Source: Rhodanobacteraceae bacterium
GTDB taxonomy: Bacteria > Pseudomonadota > Gammaproteobacteria > Xanthomonadales > Ahniellaceae
Direction of reading: 5' to 3'
Length of the DNA stretch: 64,000 nucleotides
Assembly: GCA_016708465.1 (NCBI GenBank)
Contig: JADJFT010000006.1
Coordinates: 124,001 to 188,000, forward strand
Shown here piece after piece: positions 8,435 to 18,343 of this stretch (position 1 is its first letter; each line of letters starts with the position of its first letter). Below the pieces are notes generated by a model. That model was not told the DNA's origin. It did no database searches and saw only the letters and a list, made by a program, of their open reading frames with translations. A program made the translations under genes and the position numbers.

Positions 8435-9043
8435 TCAACCTCCCTTTGGTGCGTGCTTGCCGAGGCCTTGCAGGTAGGCCACCAGTGCATCGAGTTCGTT
8501 CTTGCCGTTCACCGCCGCAGCGGCTCCAGCGATCTGCTCGTCGCTGTAGGGGTCGCCGATGCTCTGCAGCACCCTCAGCTTCTTTTCGATCAAGCCGCCA
8601 TCGACCAGTCTCTCGGCCATCCACGGAAAACCTGGCATGTTCGACTCCGGCACCACCGCGCGTGGATCGGTCAGATGCACGCGATGCCAATCGTCCGAAT
8701 AGCGACCACCGACACGTGCCAGATCCGGGCCGGTACGCTTGCTGCCCCATTGGAACGGACGGTCGTAAACCGACTCACCGGCCAGCGAATAATGGCCGTA
8801 GCGTGCGGTTTCATAGCGCAGCGTTCGAATCATCTGCGAATGGCAGTTGTAGCAGCCCTCGCGGACATAGATGTCGCGCCCGGCAAGTTCCAGCGGCGGG
8901 TAAGGCACAACACCGGGCAACGGCTTCACGACCTGTGCCTGATACATCAGTGGGACGATCTGGACGAGGCCGCCAACCGCGACCACGAGCGCAACCAGAA
9001 TGCCCATCAGCGAGATATTGGTTTCGATTTTTTCGTGCGACAT
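8435..9043 (-). CDS. ccoO: cbb3-type cytochrome c oxidase subunit II, monohaem
   Basis: A 202-residue subunit starting MSHEKIETNISLMG, with one N-terminal membrane helix and a periplasmic haem c domain (CYNCHSQMIRTL; Met ligand in NMPGFPWM). The block GPDLARVGGRYSDDWHRVHL is diagnostic of CcoO. The start ATG (9041-9043) is preceded by a strong AAGGAG ribosome site at 9051-9056. A longer upstream frame lies inside ccoN and is rejected. ccoN ends 11 bases upstream. Confidence 0.96.
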   Translation of the reverse strand: MSHEKIETNISLMGILVALVVAVGGLVQIVPLMYQAQVVKPLPGVVPYPPLELAGRDIYVREGCYNCHSQMIRTLRYETARYGHYSLAGESVYDRPFQWGSKRTGPDLARVGGRYSDDWHRVHLTDPRAVVPESNMPGFPWMAERLVDGGLIEKKLRVLQSIGDPYSDEQIAGAAAAVNGKNELDALVAYLQGLGKHAPKGG

Positions 9044-9054
9044 GGCGCGTCTCC

Positions 9055-10482
9055 TTACGTATGCGCCGGGGCGGGGATCGCCACGTCGACATTGCCCTTG
9101 GACATCTGCAGGGTCTTCAGCACATTGACCAGCATCAGCACCATGCCGGACAGGCAAAGCACACCGCCACCGAGTCGGGCAAGGTAGTAGGGATAAGTCG
9201 CCTTCAGTGATTCGACGAAGGTATAGGTCAGCGTGCCGTCGTCATTCGTTGCTCGCCACATCAAACCTTGCATCACACCGGCAATCCACATCGCCGAGAT
9301 GTAGAACACCACGCCAGTGGTGTGGATCCAGAAGTGCTGCTCGATCATTCGAGTCGAATACATTGCTTTCAGACCGAGTACGCGTGGCAGCATCGAATAG
9401 ATGCAGCCGATGGTGATCATCGCCACCCAGCCGAGGGCGCCGGAATGGACGTGGCCGATGGTCCAGTCGGTGTAGTGGCTGAGCGCGTTGACCGTCTTGA
9501 TCGACATCATCGGCCCTTCGAACGTGCTCATGCCGTAAAACGAGAGCGCGACAATCATGAACTTGATGATCGGGTCGGTGCGCAGTTTTTCCCAAGCGCC
9601 GTTCAGCGTCATCATGCCGTTGATCATGCCGCCCCAACTCGGTGCGAGCAGGATCAGCGAGAACACCATGCCAATCGACTGCGCCCAGTCGGGTAGTGCC
9701 GTGTAATGCAGATGATGTGGGCCGGCCCACATGTAAATCGAAATCAGTGCCCAGAAGTGCACAACCGAGAGCCGGTAGGAATACACCGGGCGGCCCGCCT
9801 GCTTCGGCACGAAGTAGTACATCATGCCGAGGAAAGCGGTCGTCAGGAAAAATCCGACGGCGTTGTGGCCGTACCACCATTGCACCATGGCATCGACAGC
9901 GCCGCTATAGAGGCTGTAGGACTTCCAGAGCGTGACCGGAATTTCCATGTTGTTGAAAATATGCAGCAGCGCGATGGTGATGATGTAGGCGCCAAAGAAC
10001 CAGTTGGCGACAAAGATGTGCCGGATCTTGCGCTTCGCAATAGTGCCGAAAAACACCACGGCATAGGACACCCAGACCAAGGTGATGAGGACATCAATCG
10101 GCCATTCCAGTTCAGCGTATTCCTTGCCTGAAGTGAGGCCGAGCGGCAAGGTGATCGCCGCCAACACGATCACCGCCTGCCAACCCCAGAATGTAAATGT
10201 GGCAAGCCGTGGCGAGAACAATGTGGCGTGGCAAGTTCGTTGGACGACGTAGTAGCTGGTCGCAAACAAGCCCGATCCGCCGAAGGCGAAGATCACCGCA
10301 TTGGTGTGCAGCGGTCGCAGCCGGCCGTAGCTCAGCCATGGGATGTCGAAGTTCAGGGCCGGCCAATACAGCTGGGCGGCGATCAAGACGCCAACCAGCA
10401 TGCCGACGATGCCCCAGATCACGGTCATTACGGCGAATTGCCGAATAACCTTGTCGTTATAGGTCTCGGGAACAGTGGACAT
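9055..10482 (-). CDS. ccoN: cbb3-type cytochrome c oxidase subunit I
   Basis: A 475-residue catalytic subunit with twelve predicted helices. It holds the haem b and binuclear-centre ligands seen as HTNAVIFAFGG, QWWYGHNAVGFFLT, MWAGPHHLHYT and IGHVHSGALGW. It reduces oxygen at the haem b3-CuB site with high affinity, in the inner membrane. The ATG at 10480-10482 follows the ribosome site CCTAGGAG. An FNR box sits 63 bases upstream. It is the first gene of a minus-strand run that continues to 1851 with gaps of at most 12 bases. Confidence 0.97.
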   Translation of the reverse strand: MSTVPETYNDKVIRQFAVMTVIWGIVGMLVGVLIAAQLYWPALNFDIPWLSYGRLRPLHTNAVIFAFGGSGLFATSYYVVQRTCHATLFSPRLATFTFWGWQAVIVLAAITLPLGLTSGKEYAELEWPIDVLITLVWVSYAVVFFGTIAKRKIRHIFVANWFFGAYIITIALLHIFNNMEIPVTLWKSYSLYSGAVDAMVQWWYGHNAVGFFLTTAFLGMMYYFVPKQAGRPVYSYRLSVVHFWALISIYMWAGPHHLHYTALPDWAQSIGMVFSLILLAPSWGGMINGMMTLNGAWEKLRTDPIIKFMIVALSFYGMSTFEGPMMSIKTVNALSHYTDWTIGHVHSGALGWVAMITIGCIYSMLPRVLGLKAMYSTRMIEQHFWIHTTGVVFYISAMWIAGVMQGLMWRATNDDGTLTYTFVESLKATYPYYLARLGGGVLCLSGMVLMLVNVLKTLQMSKGNVDVAIPAPAHT

Positions 10483-10538
10483 GAACACTCCTAGGGCAAG
10501 TTGCAGTGGCAGTTTCCCAGTCGAGCATCGGCACAATC

Positions 10539-10552
10539 TTGACTCAGGTCAA
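10539..10552 (-). promoter_or_regulatory. FNR/Anr binding site upstream of the cco operon
   Basis: TTGACTCAGGTCAA on the plus strand is a perfect inverted repeat of TTGAC separated by four bases, one substitution per half from the TTGAT-N4-ATCAA consensus and typical of Anr/FNR targets. Its centre is 63 bases before the ccoN ATG, compatible with activation from about -41.5 of a start near 10504. The matching -10 element is poor. Confidence 0.75.
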
Positions 10553-10591
10553 TTGTGGCCGGAGTCACCCGTTGTCACGATTTCGACTGGG

Positions 10592-10975
10592 TCACGGCGC
10601 GTGATCGAGCGTGGCGAGCAGGGCCGCTAGCGCATCGACGCGTGCAGGTTTGGTAATCGGTTGTGTGGTCTGCAATCCGCAGGCATCGATGCGCGCGCAC
10701 TCCTGCGACAGTGCCTGCGCACTGCTGCCGCTCAGCAGGCAGACCTTGGCGCGCGTGCCGCTATCGATCAGGCGCTGGAGGCAGGTCGCATAAACGCCGG
10801 TCGGCATCACTAGGTCCAGCAAAATCAAGTCGGTGGACTGTAGCTTGACCAGGTCGATCTTTTCCGCTGCTCCGGCGACGTCGACACGCGCGCCGAGATG
10901 TTCGAGCAAGGCACCCATCAGCATGCGCATGTCGGCATCATCATCGATGACCAGTACTTGCGGCTGTACCGTCAT
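10592..10975 (-). CDS. Stand-alone response-regulator receiver domain
   Basis: A 127-residue single-domain receiver with no output domain. The acidic pocket is VIDDDADM, the phosphoacceptor is in LILLDLVMP near residue 54, the conserved Thr/Ser is in LLSGSS, and the Lys is in ITKPAR. All residues needed for phosphorylation are present. Its ATG overlaps the stop of the nuclease gene, so it belongs to the dps-nuclease operon. No histidine kinase lies nearby, so its partner is unknown. Such receivers usually relay phosphate or bind a target protein. Confidence 0.88.
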   Translation of the reverse strand: MTVQPQVLVIDDDADMRMLMGALLEHLGARVDVAGAAEKIDLVKLQSTDLILLDLVMPTGVYATCLQRLIDSGTRAKVCLLSGSSAQALSQECARIDACGLQTTQPITKPARVDALAALLATLDHAP

Positions 10976-11769
10976 CGATCGCCGCCCAGCACCTTGTTCA
11001 ACAGGTCGGCGAGTCGATGGCCTGCGGCGTCCAGTTGTGCATCAACGATCGGCGCCGCGGTAAGGACGTAATGCGTGTCGATGCTGCCGCCGGCTGGGTA
11101 GAACCAAGGTGCTTGCACGATCGCACACGACTGCTCAGCCCAGCGTGCCGCGACACCGGCATGCCAATGCATGTCGCCATCGATCGGACGCTCGATCAAT
11201 TCTTCGGCATGTCGAACGGCCTGCAGCTTGCCGCGATAGGCACGAATAATGTCTTGATCCCAGAACCCGTGCAGATTGTTGCCGCCGCGGCCATAGCGAA
11301 TCTGGAAGTCGTTGCCGCCACGATCGTGGTCGAACCCGGCATGTAAGGGTTGGTGCATATCGCCGACGAAATGGATCACGAAGCGAAGTGCATTCGCGCG
11401 CTCGGTCGTGCTGGCTTTACGGTCACCGAGATTGCGAACCTCACGCTCAAGTGCCGCCACCACGCAATTGCCACCGCGGCAATTGCGCTTCGGGTTGTAG
11501 TGGCAATCGCCGCGCTCGAAATTCAGGTAATGCCAGCTACCGGTATGCCGCCACTGCGGTTCGCCGCGGATCTCGTCCGCCCAAGTGCTGGCTTCGCGCA
11601 TGGCATTGCTGGCGCGGTCACCGAGCAAGCGTTCGACTTCGGCCCGCGCTTTCGGTGTCAGTTCGCGCGCGGCAATTTCCGCGACGACTTGGTGTCCGTG
11701 TGGTCCCCAGGCGTGTGCCGCTCCGCCGAGCAACAACGCCGCGGCGAAGGCGAGCCAACGCCTGTTCAA
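10972..11769 (-). CDS. Secreted S1/P1-family zinc-dependent nuclease
   Basis: About 265 residues. A signal peptide (RRWLAFAAALLLGGAAHA) precedes the mature start WGPHGHQ. In this family the new N-terminal Trp and the following His bind zinc, and here cleavage would expose exactly that Trp. Further zinc ligands are visible in STWADEI, WHYLNF, FVIHFVGDMHQPLH and NLHGFWDQD. These enzymes cut single-stranded DNA or RNA, outside the cytoplasm. The preferred start is TTG at 11767-11769, overlapping the dps stop (TTGA). An in-frame TTG at 11793 would put extra residues before the signal peptide. Confidence 0.88.
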   Translation of the reverse strand: MNRRWLAFAAALLLGGAAHAWGPHGHQVVAEIAARELTPKARAEVERLLGDRASNAMREASTWADEIRGEPQWRHTGSWHYLNFERGDCHYNPKRNCRGGNCVVAALEREVRNLGDRKASTTERANALRFVIHFVGDMHQPLHAGFDHDRGGNDFQIRYGRGGNNLHGFWDQDIIRAYRGKLQAVRHAEELIERPIDGDMHWHAGVAARWAEQSCAIVQAPWFYPAGGSIDTHYVLTAAPIVDAQLDAAGHRLADLLNKVLGGDR

Positions 11770-12242
11770 CCCAGCAGGCTCCGCAACATCCAAGCATTTT
11801 TCTCATGCACCTGCATGCGCTGCGTCAACAGGTCGGCGCTCGGCTGGTCGTTGGCGTCATTCACGATCGGGAACACCGAACGTGCAGTACGCGCCACCGC
11901 TTCCTGACCTTGCATGAGTTGACGAATCATCTCGATGGCATCCGGTGCGCCTTCCGCTTCCGGAATCGAGGACAACTTCGCAAAGGCGCTGTAGCTGCCC
12001 GGTGCCGGATGGCCAAGTGCGCGGATGCGCTCGGCAATCACGTCGACCGCCAGTGCCAGTTCGTTGTACTGCCCTTCGAACATCAGGTGCAGCGTGTTGA
12101 ACATCGGCCCGGTGACGTTCCAGTGAAAATTGTGCGTCTTGAGGTACAAGGTGTAGGTGTCGGCAAGCAAGCGTGACAAACCGTCGGCGATTTGCTTGCG
12201 CGTCGCATCGGCGATACCAATATCGATGGCGATTGAGTTCAT
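11766..12242 (-). CDS. dps: Dps-family ferritin-like DNA-protection protein
   Basis: A 158-residue Dps/MrgA-type protein. The ferroxidase residues sit in LKTHNFHWNVTGPMFNTLH and the following FEGQYNELALAVDVIAERIR. It forms dodecamers that store iron and protect DNA from oxidative damage in the cytoplasm. The ATG at 12240-12242 is preceded by an ideal AAAGGAGG at 12248-12255. It is the first gene of an operon with the S1/P1 nuclease and the lone receiver, divergent from hrpA over 67 bases. Confidence 0.93.
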   Translation of the reverse strand: MNSIAIDIGIADATRKQIADGLSRLLADTYTLYLKTHNFHWNVTGPMFNTLHLMFEGQYNELALAVDVIAERIRALGHPAPGSYSAFAKLSSIPEAEGAPDAIEMIRQLMQGQEAVARTARSVFPIVNDANDQPSADLLTQRMQVHEKNAWMLRSLLG

Positions 12243-12309
12243 GTCGGCCTCCTTTGGGCGAGCCGCTAAACTAATCGGCCCGCATGAGCGGTTGCAGTGA
12301 ATGATTTGA

Positions 12310-15300
12310 ATGGATCCGATCGAGCCGGTGATCCGAGGCTCTCATATTAGCGACTTGCGCAGTCGTCTGGGCGAGGTGCTCGGGCGTGATCGCCAGCGTC
12401 TTCGTCAGCGTCTAGACCAACTCTCGGCAGTGAAGGCCGGTGCCGATGATGAACGTTGGAGCGCCATCGCTCGCGCAATCGACGCCAGCGCGGCGCGGCG
12501 TGCCGCGCGTGCTGCGGCTGTGCCCAAGATCCAGCTCGACGAGACCCTGCCGATCGCGCGCGAGGCGAGCGCGATCATGCAGGCCATCCAGAGCCATCAA
12601 GTTGTCATCGTCGCCGGTGAAACCGGTTCCGGCAAGACCACGCAATTGCCGCTGCTGGCGCTGGCCGCCGGACGTGGCGTCGATGGACTGATCGGCTGTA
12701 CGCAACCGCGTCGTATCGCCGCGCGCAGTGTGGCCCGGCGCGTGGCCGAGGAGCTTGGTTCGCAGGTCGGGCAATTGATCGGCTTTCAGGTTCGCTTTAC
12801 CGAGCAGGTGGCCGAAACCTCGCTGATCAAATTCATGACCGACGGCATCCTGCTCGCGGAGACTCAGCGCGACCGCTTTCTCAATCAATACGACACGATC
12901 ATCCTCGACGAGGCGCACGAGCGCAGCCTCAATATCGATTTTCTGCTCGGGTACCTCAAGCAGTTATTACTGAAACGACACGACCTCAAGCTCATCGTCA
13001 CCTCCGCAACCATTGACACCGCGCGCTTTGCCGAGCATTTCGGCAATGCGCCGGTGATCAATGTCGAAGGCCGCACATGGCCGGTCGAAGTGCGCTATCG
13101 CGCGCTGGCTGAGGACCGCGACGAGCGTGGCGTCAATCAAGCGATCATCGCAGCAGTCGAGGAAATCGGGCGTAGCGAGGCATTGGCTGATGTACTCGTG
13201 TTCCTGCCCGGCGAGCGCGAAATCCGCGATGCCCATCTCGCGCTGTCACGACGGAATTTCCGCGAGACGGAAATCCTGCCGCTATACGCGCGCTTGTCGG
13301 CGAAGGAGCAGGATCGTGTGTTCCATCCCGGACCAAAGCGGCGCATCGTGCTCACCACCAATGTCGCCGAAACCTCGCTGACGGTGCCGCGCATCCGTGC
13401 GGTGATCGATACCGGCAGCGCCCGCGTCGGTCGCTACAGCCCGCGTCACAAAGTGCAGCGTCTGCATATCGAGCCGATTTCCCAGGCCAGTGCCGATCAG
13501 CGCAAGGGCCGTTGTGGTCGTCTCGGCCCAGGCGTGTGCGTGCGTCTTTACGACGAGGCGGATTTCGTCGCGCGTCCGCGCTACACCGACCCTGAAATAC
13601 TGCGCGCCTCGCTCGCCAATGTGGTGTTGCGGATGTTGAGCCTCGGGCTCGGCGACATCGCCCGTTTCCCGTTCCTTGAACGTCCCGACGAGCGTGCGAT
13701 CAACGAAGGCATCAGCCAACTGGTCGAACTGGGCGCCATCGGTGAAGCCCGCCATCAGTTGACTGCACTCGGCCGCGACATGGCGCGTATTCCGATCGAT
13801 GCCAAGCTCGCACGCATGCTGATCGCGGCGCAACAGCATGCGGCTGCGCGCGAGGTGCTGATCATCACCTCGTTCCTGTCGATCCAGGACCCGCGCGAAC
13901 GTCCGGCGGATGCCAAGCAGGCGGCGGATCTGGCGCACGCCGGATTCGCCGATGCCAAGTCCGACTTTGTCGCCGTGCTGAAGCTGTGGGACGCACACGC
14001 CGCCGCGCACGAGGAGTTGACGCAATCGAAGCTTCGCGACTGGTGCGAGAAGCATTACCTCAGCTTTCTGCGAATGCGCGAATGGCGCGAGTTACATCGT
14101 CAGTTGTTGGTGCTCGGCGATGAATTGGGTTGGTCGCTGAATCGCGAAGCGGCCTCGTTCGAGGCGCTGCATCGCGCGTTGCTCGCGGGCTTGCCGGCAA
14201 ATGTTGCACGCAAAGATGAGAAGGGTCAGTACCAGGGTACACGCGGCAAACGTTACGGCATTTTTCCCGGCTCGTTCGTTGCAAAAGCACCGCCGTTGTG
14301 GCTGTTGTCGGCGACCTTGCTCGATACGCAGAAGTTGTACGCGATCATGAATGCGCGCATCGAGCCGGAATGGCTGGTTCAGGAAGCGGCGCATCTGATC
14401 AAGCGCGCACATCATGACCCGCACTGGAACCGTTCGCGCGGACAGGTGATGGCTTATGAGCAGGTCACTCTGTTCGGTTTGACACTGGTTGAGCGTCGCC
14501 CGGTGCACTTCGGCACGATCGACCCGGTGAAGGCACGCGTGCTGTTCATCGGCGACGCACTGGTGCCGTGCGAGCTCGATGCAAAATCTGCAGTGATCGC
14601 GCACAACCGCTGGGTGTTGGCAGAAGCAGAAGCCGAGGAGGCAAAGCAGCGCCGCCACGGCTTGCTGCGTAGCCGGGAAGAACTGACGCTGTGGTGGGAA
14701 GGGCGTCTGCGGAAGGCATCGCGACGACCAAGGCGTTCGATGACTGGGTCAAGCGCCTCGATCCGGAATTGCGACGTGGCCTCGAATGGTCACTCGGTGA
14801 CGTACTCGAAGCCGGCGCGTCGACAGTCGAGCGTTTCCCGGAGAGTTTCGTCGTCGGCAACCAACGCCTGAAACTGCATTACGCCTTCGATCCCAAGCTG
14901 GACGAGGACGGCGTCACCGTTGATCTACCGTTGTCTTTGCTGAATGCAGTGTCGGAGGCGCGGGCCGAGTGGCTGGTGCCGGGTCTGCTGGAAAGCAAGC
15001 TGGCGGAATTGATCCGTGCGTTCCCGAAGGCGATCCGGCGAAACTTCGTGCCGGCACCAGATTTCGCGCGCGCCTTCGTCCAGGCCGTGCCGTCGGGGGA
15101 CCAAGGCTTGCTGCAGGCGTTCAGTGCCTGGCTGACAAAAGTGTCTGGCGCCGAACTGCCGAGTGTCGCGTTGAATGAAGCGAATGCCAGTCTGCCGAGT
15201 TTCCTGCGCATGCGCTTCCGCCTGCTTGATGCGAACAACAAAGTGCTGGCCATCGGCCGTGACCTGATCGAACTACGCCGCGAATTCGGAACCTTGGCGC

Positions 15301-16184
15301 GCGAGGCGTTCGCGGTGCAGACCAGTCGTGATCTCGCCCGTGAAGATGTGCGCGCACTGCCGGCGCAGCCGATTCCCGAGATCGTGATGACCGACACTGG
15401 CCTGTCGGCATTTCCGGCCCTGGTCGATCGCGGTCATCGCGTCGATCTGGTCGTCTACGAACGCGCCGACGACGCGGCGATCGCGCATCGCGGCGGTATC
15501 GAACGGCTGTTGCGCGTGGTCTTCATCGAGAAGTGCAAGCAGGCGCGCAAGCAGTTGCCGCTGGCGCCAAAGCTCGCACTCGCGTACACCGCGATCGCGT
15601 CGCCGGACCAGTTGCGCGAGGACATCGTCGAAGGCGCGCTCGCCGACCTGATCCAGGCCGATCCCCGCACGGCGCGTTCCGAGGACAGTTTCCGGTTGTC
15701 GTTCAATGCGATCGAGAAGCGTCTGTTCACCGATTGCGTCGAGCGCCTGAAAGCCGTCGAAGCGGTGCTCGCCGCGCATGCCGATCTGCTGCCGAAACTG
15801 AAGCCGCCACTGATGGGCTTCGCGACCGCGAACTTCGAAGACCTGCGCGAACAACATCGCCGCTTCGTGTTCGCGGGCTTCGCCCGGACTTTCGCGCTGA
15901 CCCGGCTGAAAGACTTGCCGCGCTATCTGAAAGCCATGCGCCTGCGTGCCGAACGCCTGCAGAACGACCCGCGCAAGGACCAAGCGCGCATGCTGATTGT
16001 GCGCGACTTCGAAGCCCAACTCGATCGCCTCGCCCCGAAACTTTCGCCCGATCGCTACGACACGCTTCGATTCCTGATCGAGGAACTGCGCGTCCAGTTG
16101 TTCGCCCAGGAACTCGGTACGCGTGAACCGGTCAGCGAAAAGCGTGTGCAGAAGGCGCTGGAGCAGGTGGCTGCGGGGCCCTGA
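12310..16184 (+). CDS. hrpA: ATP-dependent RNA helicase HrpA (one frameshift)
   Basis: DEAH-box helicase of about 1290 residues, the normal HrpA length. Motifs: Walker A GETGSGKTTQ, DEAH at IILDEAHERS, SAT in VTSATID, motif V TNVAETSLT, and motif VI QRKGRCGRLGPG, followed by the HA2 and OB regions and the long DUF3418-type C-terminus. The frame breaks near 14710: WWEGRL continues as PEGIATTKAFDDWVKRL only if one C is added (ctgcgg for ctgccgg). The C-terminal half then runs cleanly to 16184. HrpA rescues stalled ribosomes and remodels RNA. I treat the shift as sequence error because both halves are fully conserved. Confidence 0.9.
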
Positions 16185-16230
16185 ACGCGGCATCCGCTAT
16201 TGTCGCGGCTGGCTTTCCGGTGCCGACGCC

Positions 16231-16340
16231 ATGAGCTTGCGGCCGATCTCGCTCGAAGTCGATACCGCCGCCCTCGCCCGGCGCCTGATCTGGTTCGAGT
16301 CGCCGCAGCGGGCGTTGTCGTCTCCGCTGCGATTTCCCGG
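16231..16340 (+). other. Possible N-terminal gene remnant
   Basis: An ATG at 16231 opens MSLRPISLEVDTAALARRL and continues IWFESPQRAL, which has a credible protein-like composition. After about 35 codons the frame runs into the antisense of the acyltransferase C-terminus and loses that character. It may be a start left behind when the acyltransferase region was inserted. I could not assign a family, so this is weak. Confidence 0.22.
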
Positions 16341-16348
16341 CCTATGCA

Positions 16349-17422
16349 TCAGTCCGCTGAAGCTGCGCGCCGTCGCCAGCGCGCCAGAGCCTTGTCCGGC
16401 AGCTTCTTCAGGCGTAATGCGGGTTGTTCGATGGCATGCCACGACACCACGGCGAACGCGAGCGCAATGATGAATCCGGCCACCGCATTGATGTGGCTGT
16501 GCAAGCCGCCGGCGATCGCTGCGACCATTTGCTGCGCCGGATAGCCCCACAAGTAAATGCCGTAAGAGTAGTCGCCGAAGCGGTTGAAGCCGCGCCAGCG
16601 TGTGTTGTAGGCGAACCAGAATGCGAAGGCGATTTCGGCCAGGGCAAACAGGAACGGGAAGACCGGCGTGTTGCGCCACAGCCAGGCCATGGCCGCGAGC
16701 GCGAGCAACAGGCTGCCGCGCAGCGGAATCCAGTCGCGGTTGACGTAGCAGAATGCGCCCGCCACGAACAATGCGGCCAGGCGCAGGTATTCGCGCGGAT
16801 TCGACATCGGCGTCTGCTCTGGATAGAGCAGCGCCAGCACCAGCGAGCCCAGCGCGACGATGTTGAAGAGTGCTCGCCACGACAGCGCGCCGGCGATGCC
16901 GAGCGCTGCGACCAGGACATACATCCGCACTTCGGCGGGCAGGGTCCAAATCGAGCCGTTGATCACGGCGTTCTTTGGATTGTGCTCGAACACGCCCGGC
17001 AGTTGCCACTGCATGAGGGTGTCGAACTTGAGGTTGCGGACGATGTAGCCAAGCGTGTCCGGGTGCTGCAGGTAATCGCGCAACGGCAGGCTGGTGAAAG
17101 CGGTGCCGAGGACGAATGCCGTCAGCAGCAGGCATAGCGCATACGCCGGCACGATGCGGATGGTTCGGGCCCAGGCGAAATCGAGCAGCCGCGGGTTGCG
17201 CAGGTAGCTGCCGGTCACCAGAAATCCGCTGACGATGAAGAACAGGTCGACAGCGATGCTGCCGGAGTAGGTGCCCCAATTCATCCAGACGAACACGTCG
17301 ACCGGCGCGGCTCCTCCGGTGATGGCCGGCGAGTGCCCGTAGATGACCATACTGGCCGCGAGGAAGCGCAGCAGCAGGAAGTTGTCGCCCTTCTGGGCCA
17401 GGCCGTCGGCAAGTGTTCTCAT
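16349..17422 (-). CDS. Acyltransferase 3 (OafA-like) membrane protein
   Basis: A 357-residue protein with about ten membrane spans. It has the family markers: N-terminal RFLAASMVIYGHS with the conserved His, DLFFIVSGFLVTGSYL, RTIRIVPAYALCLL, NGSIWTLPAEVRMYV, and YSYGIYLWGYPAQQ. These enzymes O-acylate sugars of lipopolysaccharide or exopolysaccharide at the inner membrane. The acceptor here is unknown. It converges on hrpA and is divergent from the methyltransferase at 17540, and both may belong to a small polysaccharide-modification insertion. Confidence 0.9.
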   Translation of the reverse strand: MRTLADGLAQKGDNFLLLRFLAASMVIYGHSPAITGGAAPVDVFVWMNWGTYSGSIAVDLFFIVSGFLVTGSYLRNPRLLDFAWARTIRIVPAYALCLLLTAFVLGTAFTSLPLRDYLQHPDTLGYIVRNLKFDTLMQWQLPGVFEHNPKNAVINGSIWTLPAEVRMYVLVAALGIAGALSWRALFNIVALGSLVLALLYPEQTPMSNPREYLRLAALFVAGAFCYVNRDWIPLRGSLLLALAAMAWLWRNTPVFPFLFALAEIAFAFWFAYNTRWRGFNRFGDYSYGIYLWGYPAQQMVAAIAGGLHSHINAVAGFIIALAFAVVSWHAIEQPALRLKKLPDKALARWRRRAASAD

Positions 17423-17539
17423 GCGTGCTCACAAAAATGGTGCGGCGCCCGCTTTGGGTATGCCAGAAACGCGTGCACGCGCCGTCCGTCGGTGTCGTGC
17501 GGCTACACTTGGCGACCACAGGACAAGGCTGCAAAACCC

Positions 17540-18328
17540 ATGAATTCCAAATTGGACATTGGCGCAACTGCCCAAGAAGCGGTGAAGTTCATGAAGCGGC
17601 ATGATGCCCGAAAACAGGGGATGAACGTCGATTTTCCTTGGTATCCGTGGCCAAGCCTGACCAACTTTCTGCATCTCGATCGTCTGCTCAGCGGCGAGCA
17701 CCGAGATCTCGGTCGAATGATCGGTGATGGTACCGCGGTCGACATCGGCGCCGCCGATGGTGACGTCGCCTTCTTCATGGAATCGATGGGTGTGCCGATG
17801 CATGTTGTCGATTATCCGCCGACCAATTACAACAGTTGTCGCGCGCTGCACGCGGTTCGGGAAGCCTTGGATTCCAAGGTTGAAATACTTGAAACTGATC
17901 TCGATTCGCAGTTCCGTCTGCCGCAAGCGCGCTACGAATTCGCATTCTTCCTTGGCATCCTTTATCACCTGAAGAATCCGTTTTTTGTCCTGGAGGCGCT
18001 GGCTAAGGCGTCGCGGTATGCGGTGATTTCAACGCGTATCGCATCGCACAATTTGCCGTCGAATCGCAAGCATGGCGATGCAGGAATCAATGCCGGGCGG
18101 ATCGAGCTGAACACCGTTCCGGCGGCCTATCTGCTGGCTCCCGATGAGTGCAATAACGATGCAACGAACTTCTGGATCTTCAGCGACGCTGGGTTGAAGC
18201 GCTTATTGCATCGCTGTGGCTGGGATGTGCTCGACTTCATGACTGTCGGTGCAGTCGGAAAATCTGATCCGGCGACGCCGAATGGTGACGAGCGCGCGTT
18301 CTGTCTGGTCAAGAGCCGTCACTTCTGA
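17540..18328 (+). CDS. Class I SAM-dependent methyltransferase, unknown substrate
   Basis: A 262-residue protein with the SAM-binding motif I AVDIGAADGDVAFF, an acidic residue after strand 2 (HVVDYPP), and the FFLGILYHLKNPFFVLEAL block shared with CmoB-like and many sugar or lipid methyltransferases. The C-terminal half carries IFSDAGLKRLLHRCGWDV, typical of this fold. The ATG at 17540 is preceded only by a weak AAGG. Base composition looks more AT-rich than its neighbours, hinting at acquisition. The target could be a saccharide, lipid or small molecule. Confidence 0.75.
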   Translation: MNSKLDIGATAQEAVKFMKRHDARKQGMNVDFPWYPWPSLTNFLHLDRLLSGEHRDLGRMIGDGTAVDIGAADGDVAFFMESMGVPMHVVDYPPTNYNSCRALHAVREALDSKVEILETDLDSQFRLPQARYEFAFFLGILYHLKNPFFVLEALAKASRYAVISTRIASHNLPSNRKHGDAGINAGRIELNTVPAAYLLAPDECNNDATNFWIFSDAGLKRLLHRCGWDVLDFMTVGAVGKSDPATPNGDERAFCLVKSRHF

Positions 18329-18343
18329 CGCGTTCCAGATCAC

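Noticed and set aside
15273..16193. A 306-codon minus-strand frame opposite the hrpA C-terminus
   Set aside because: The plus strand encodes the conserved HrpA C-terminal region there.
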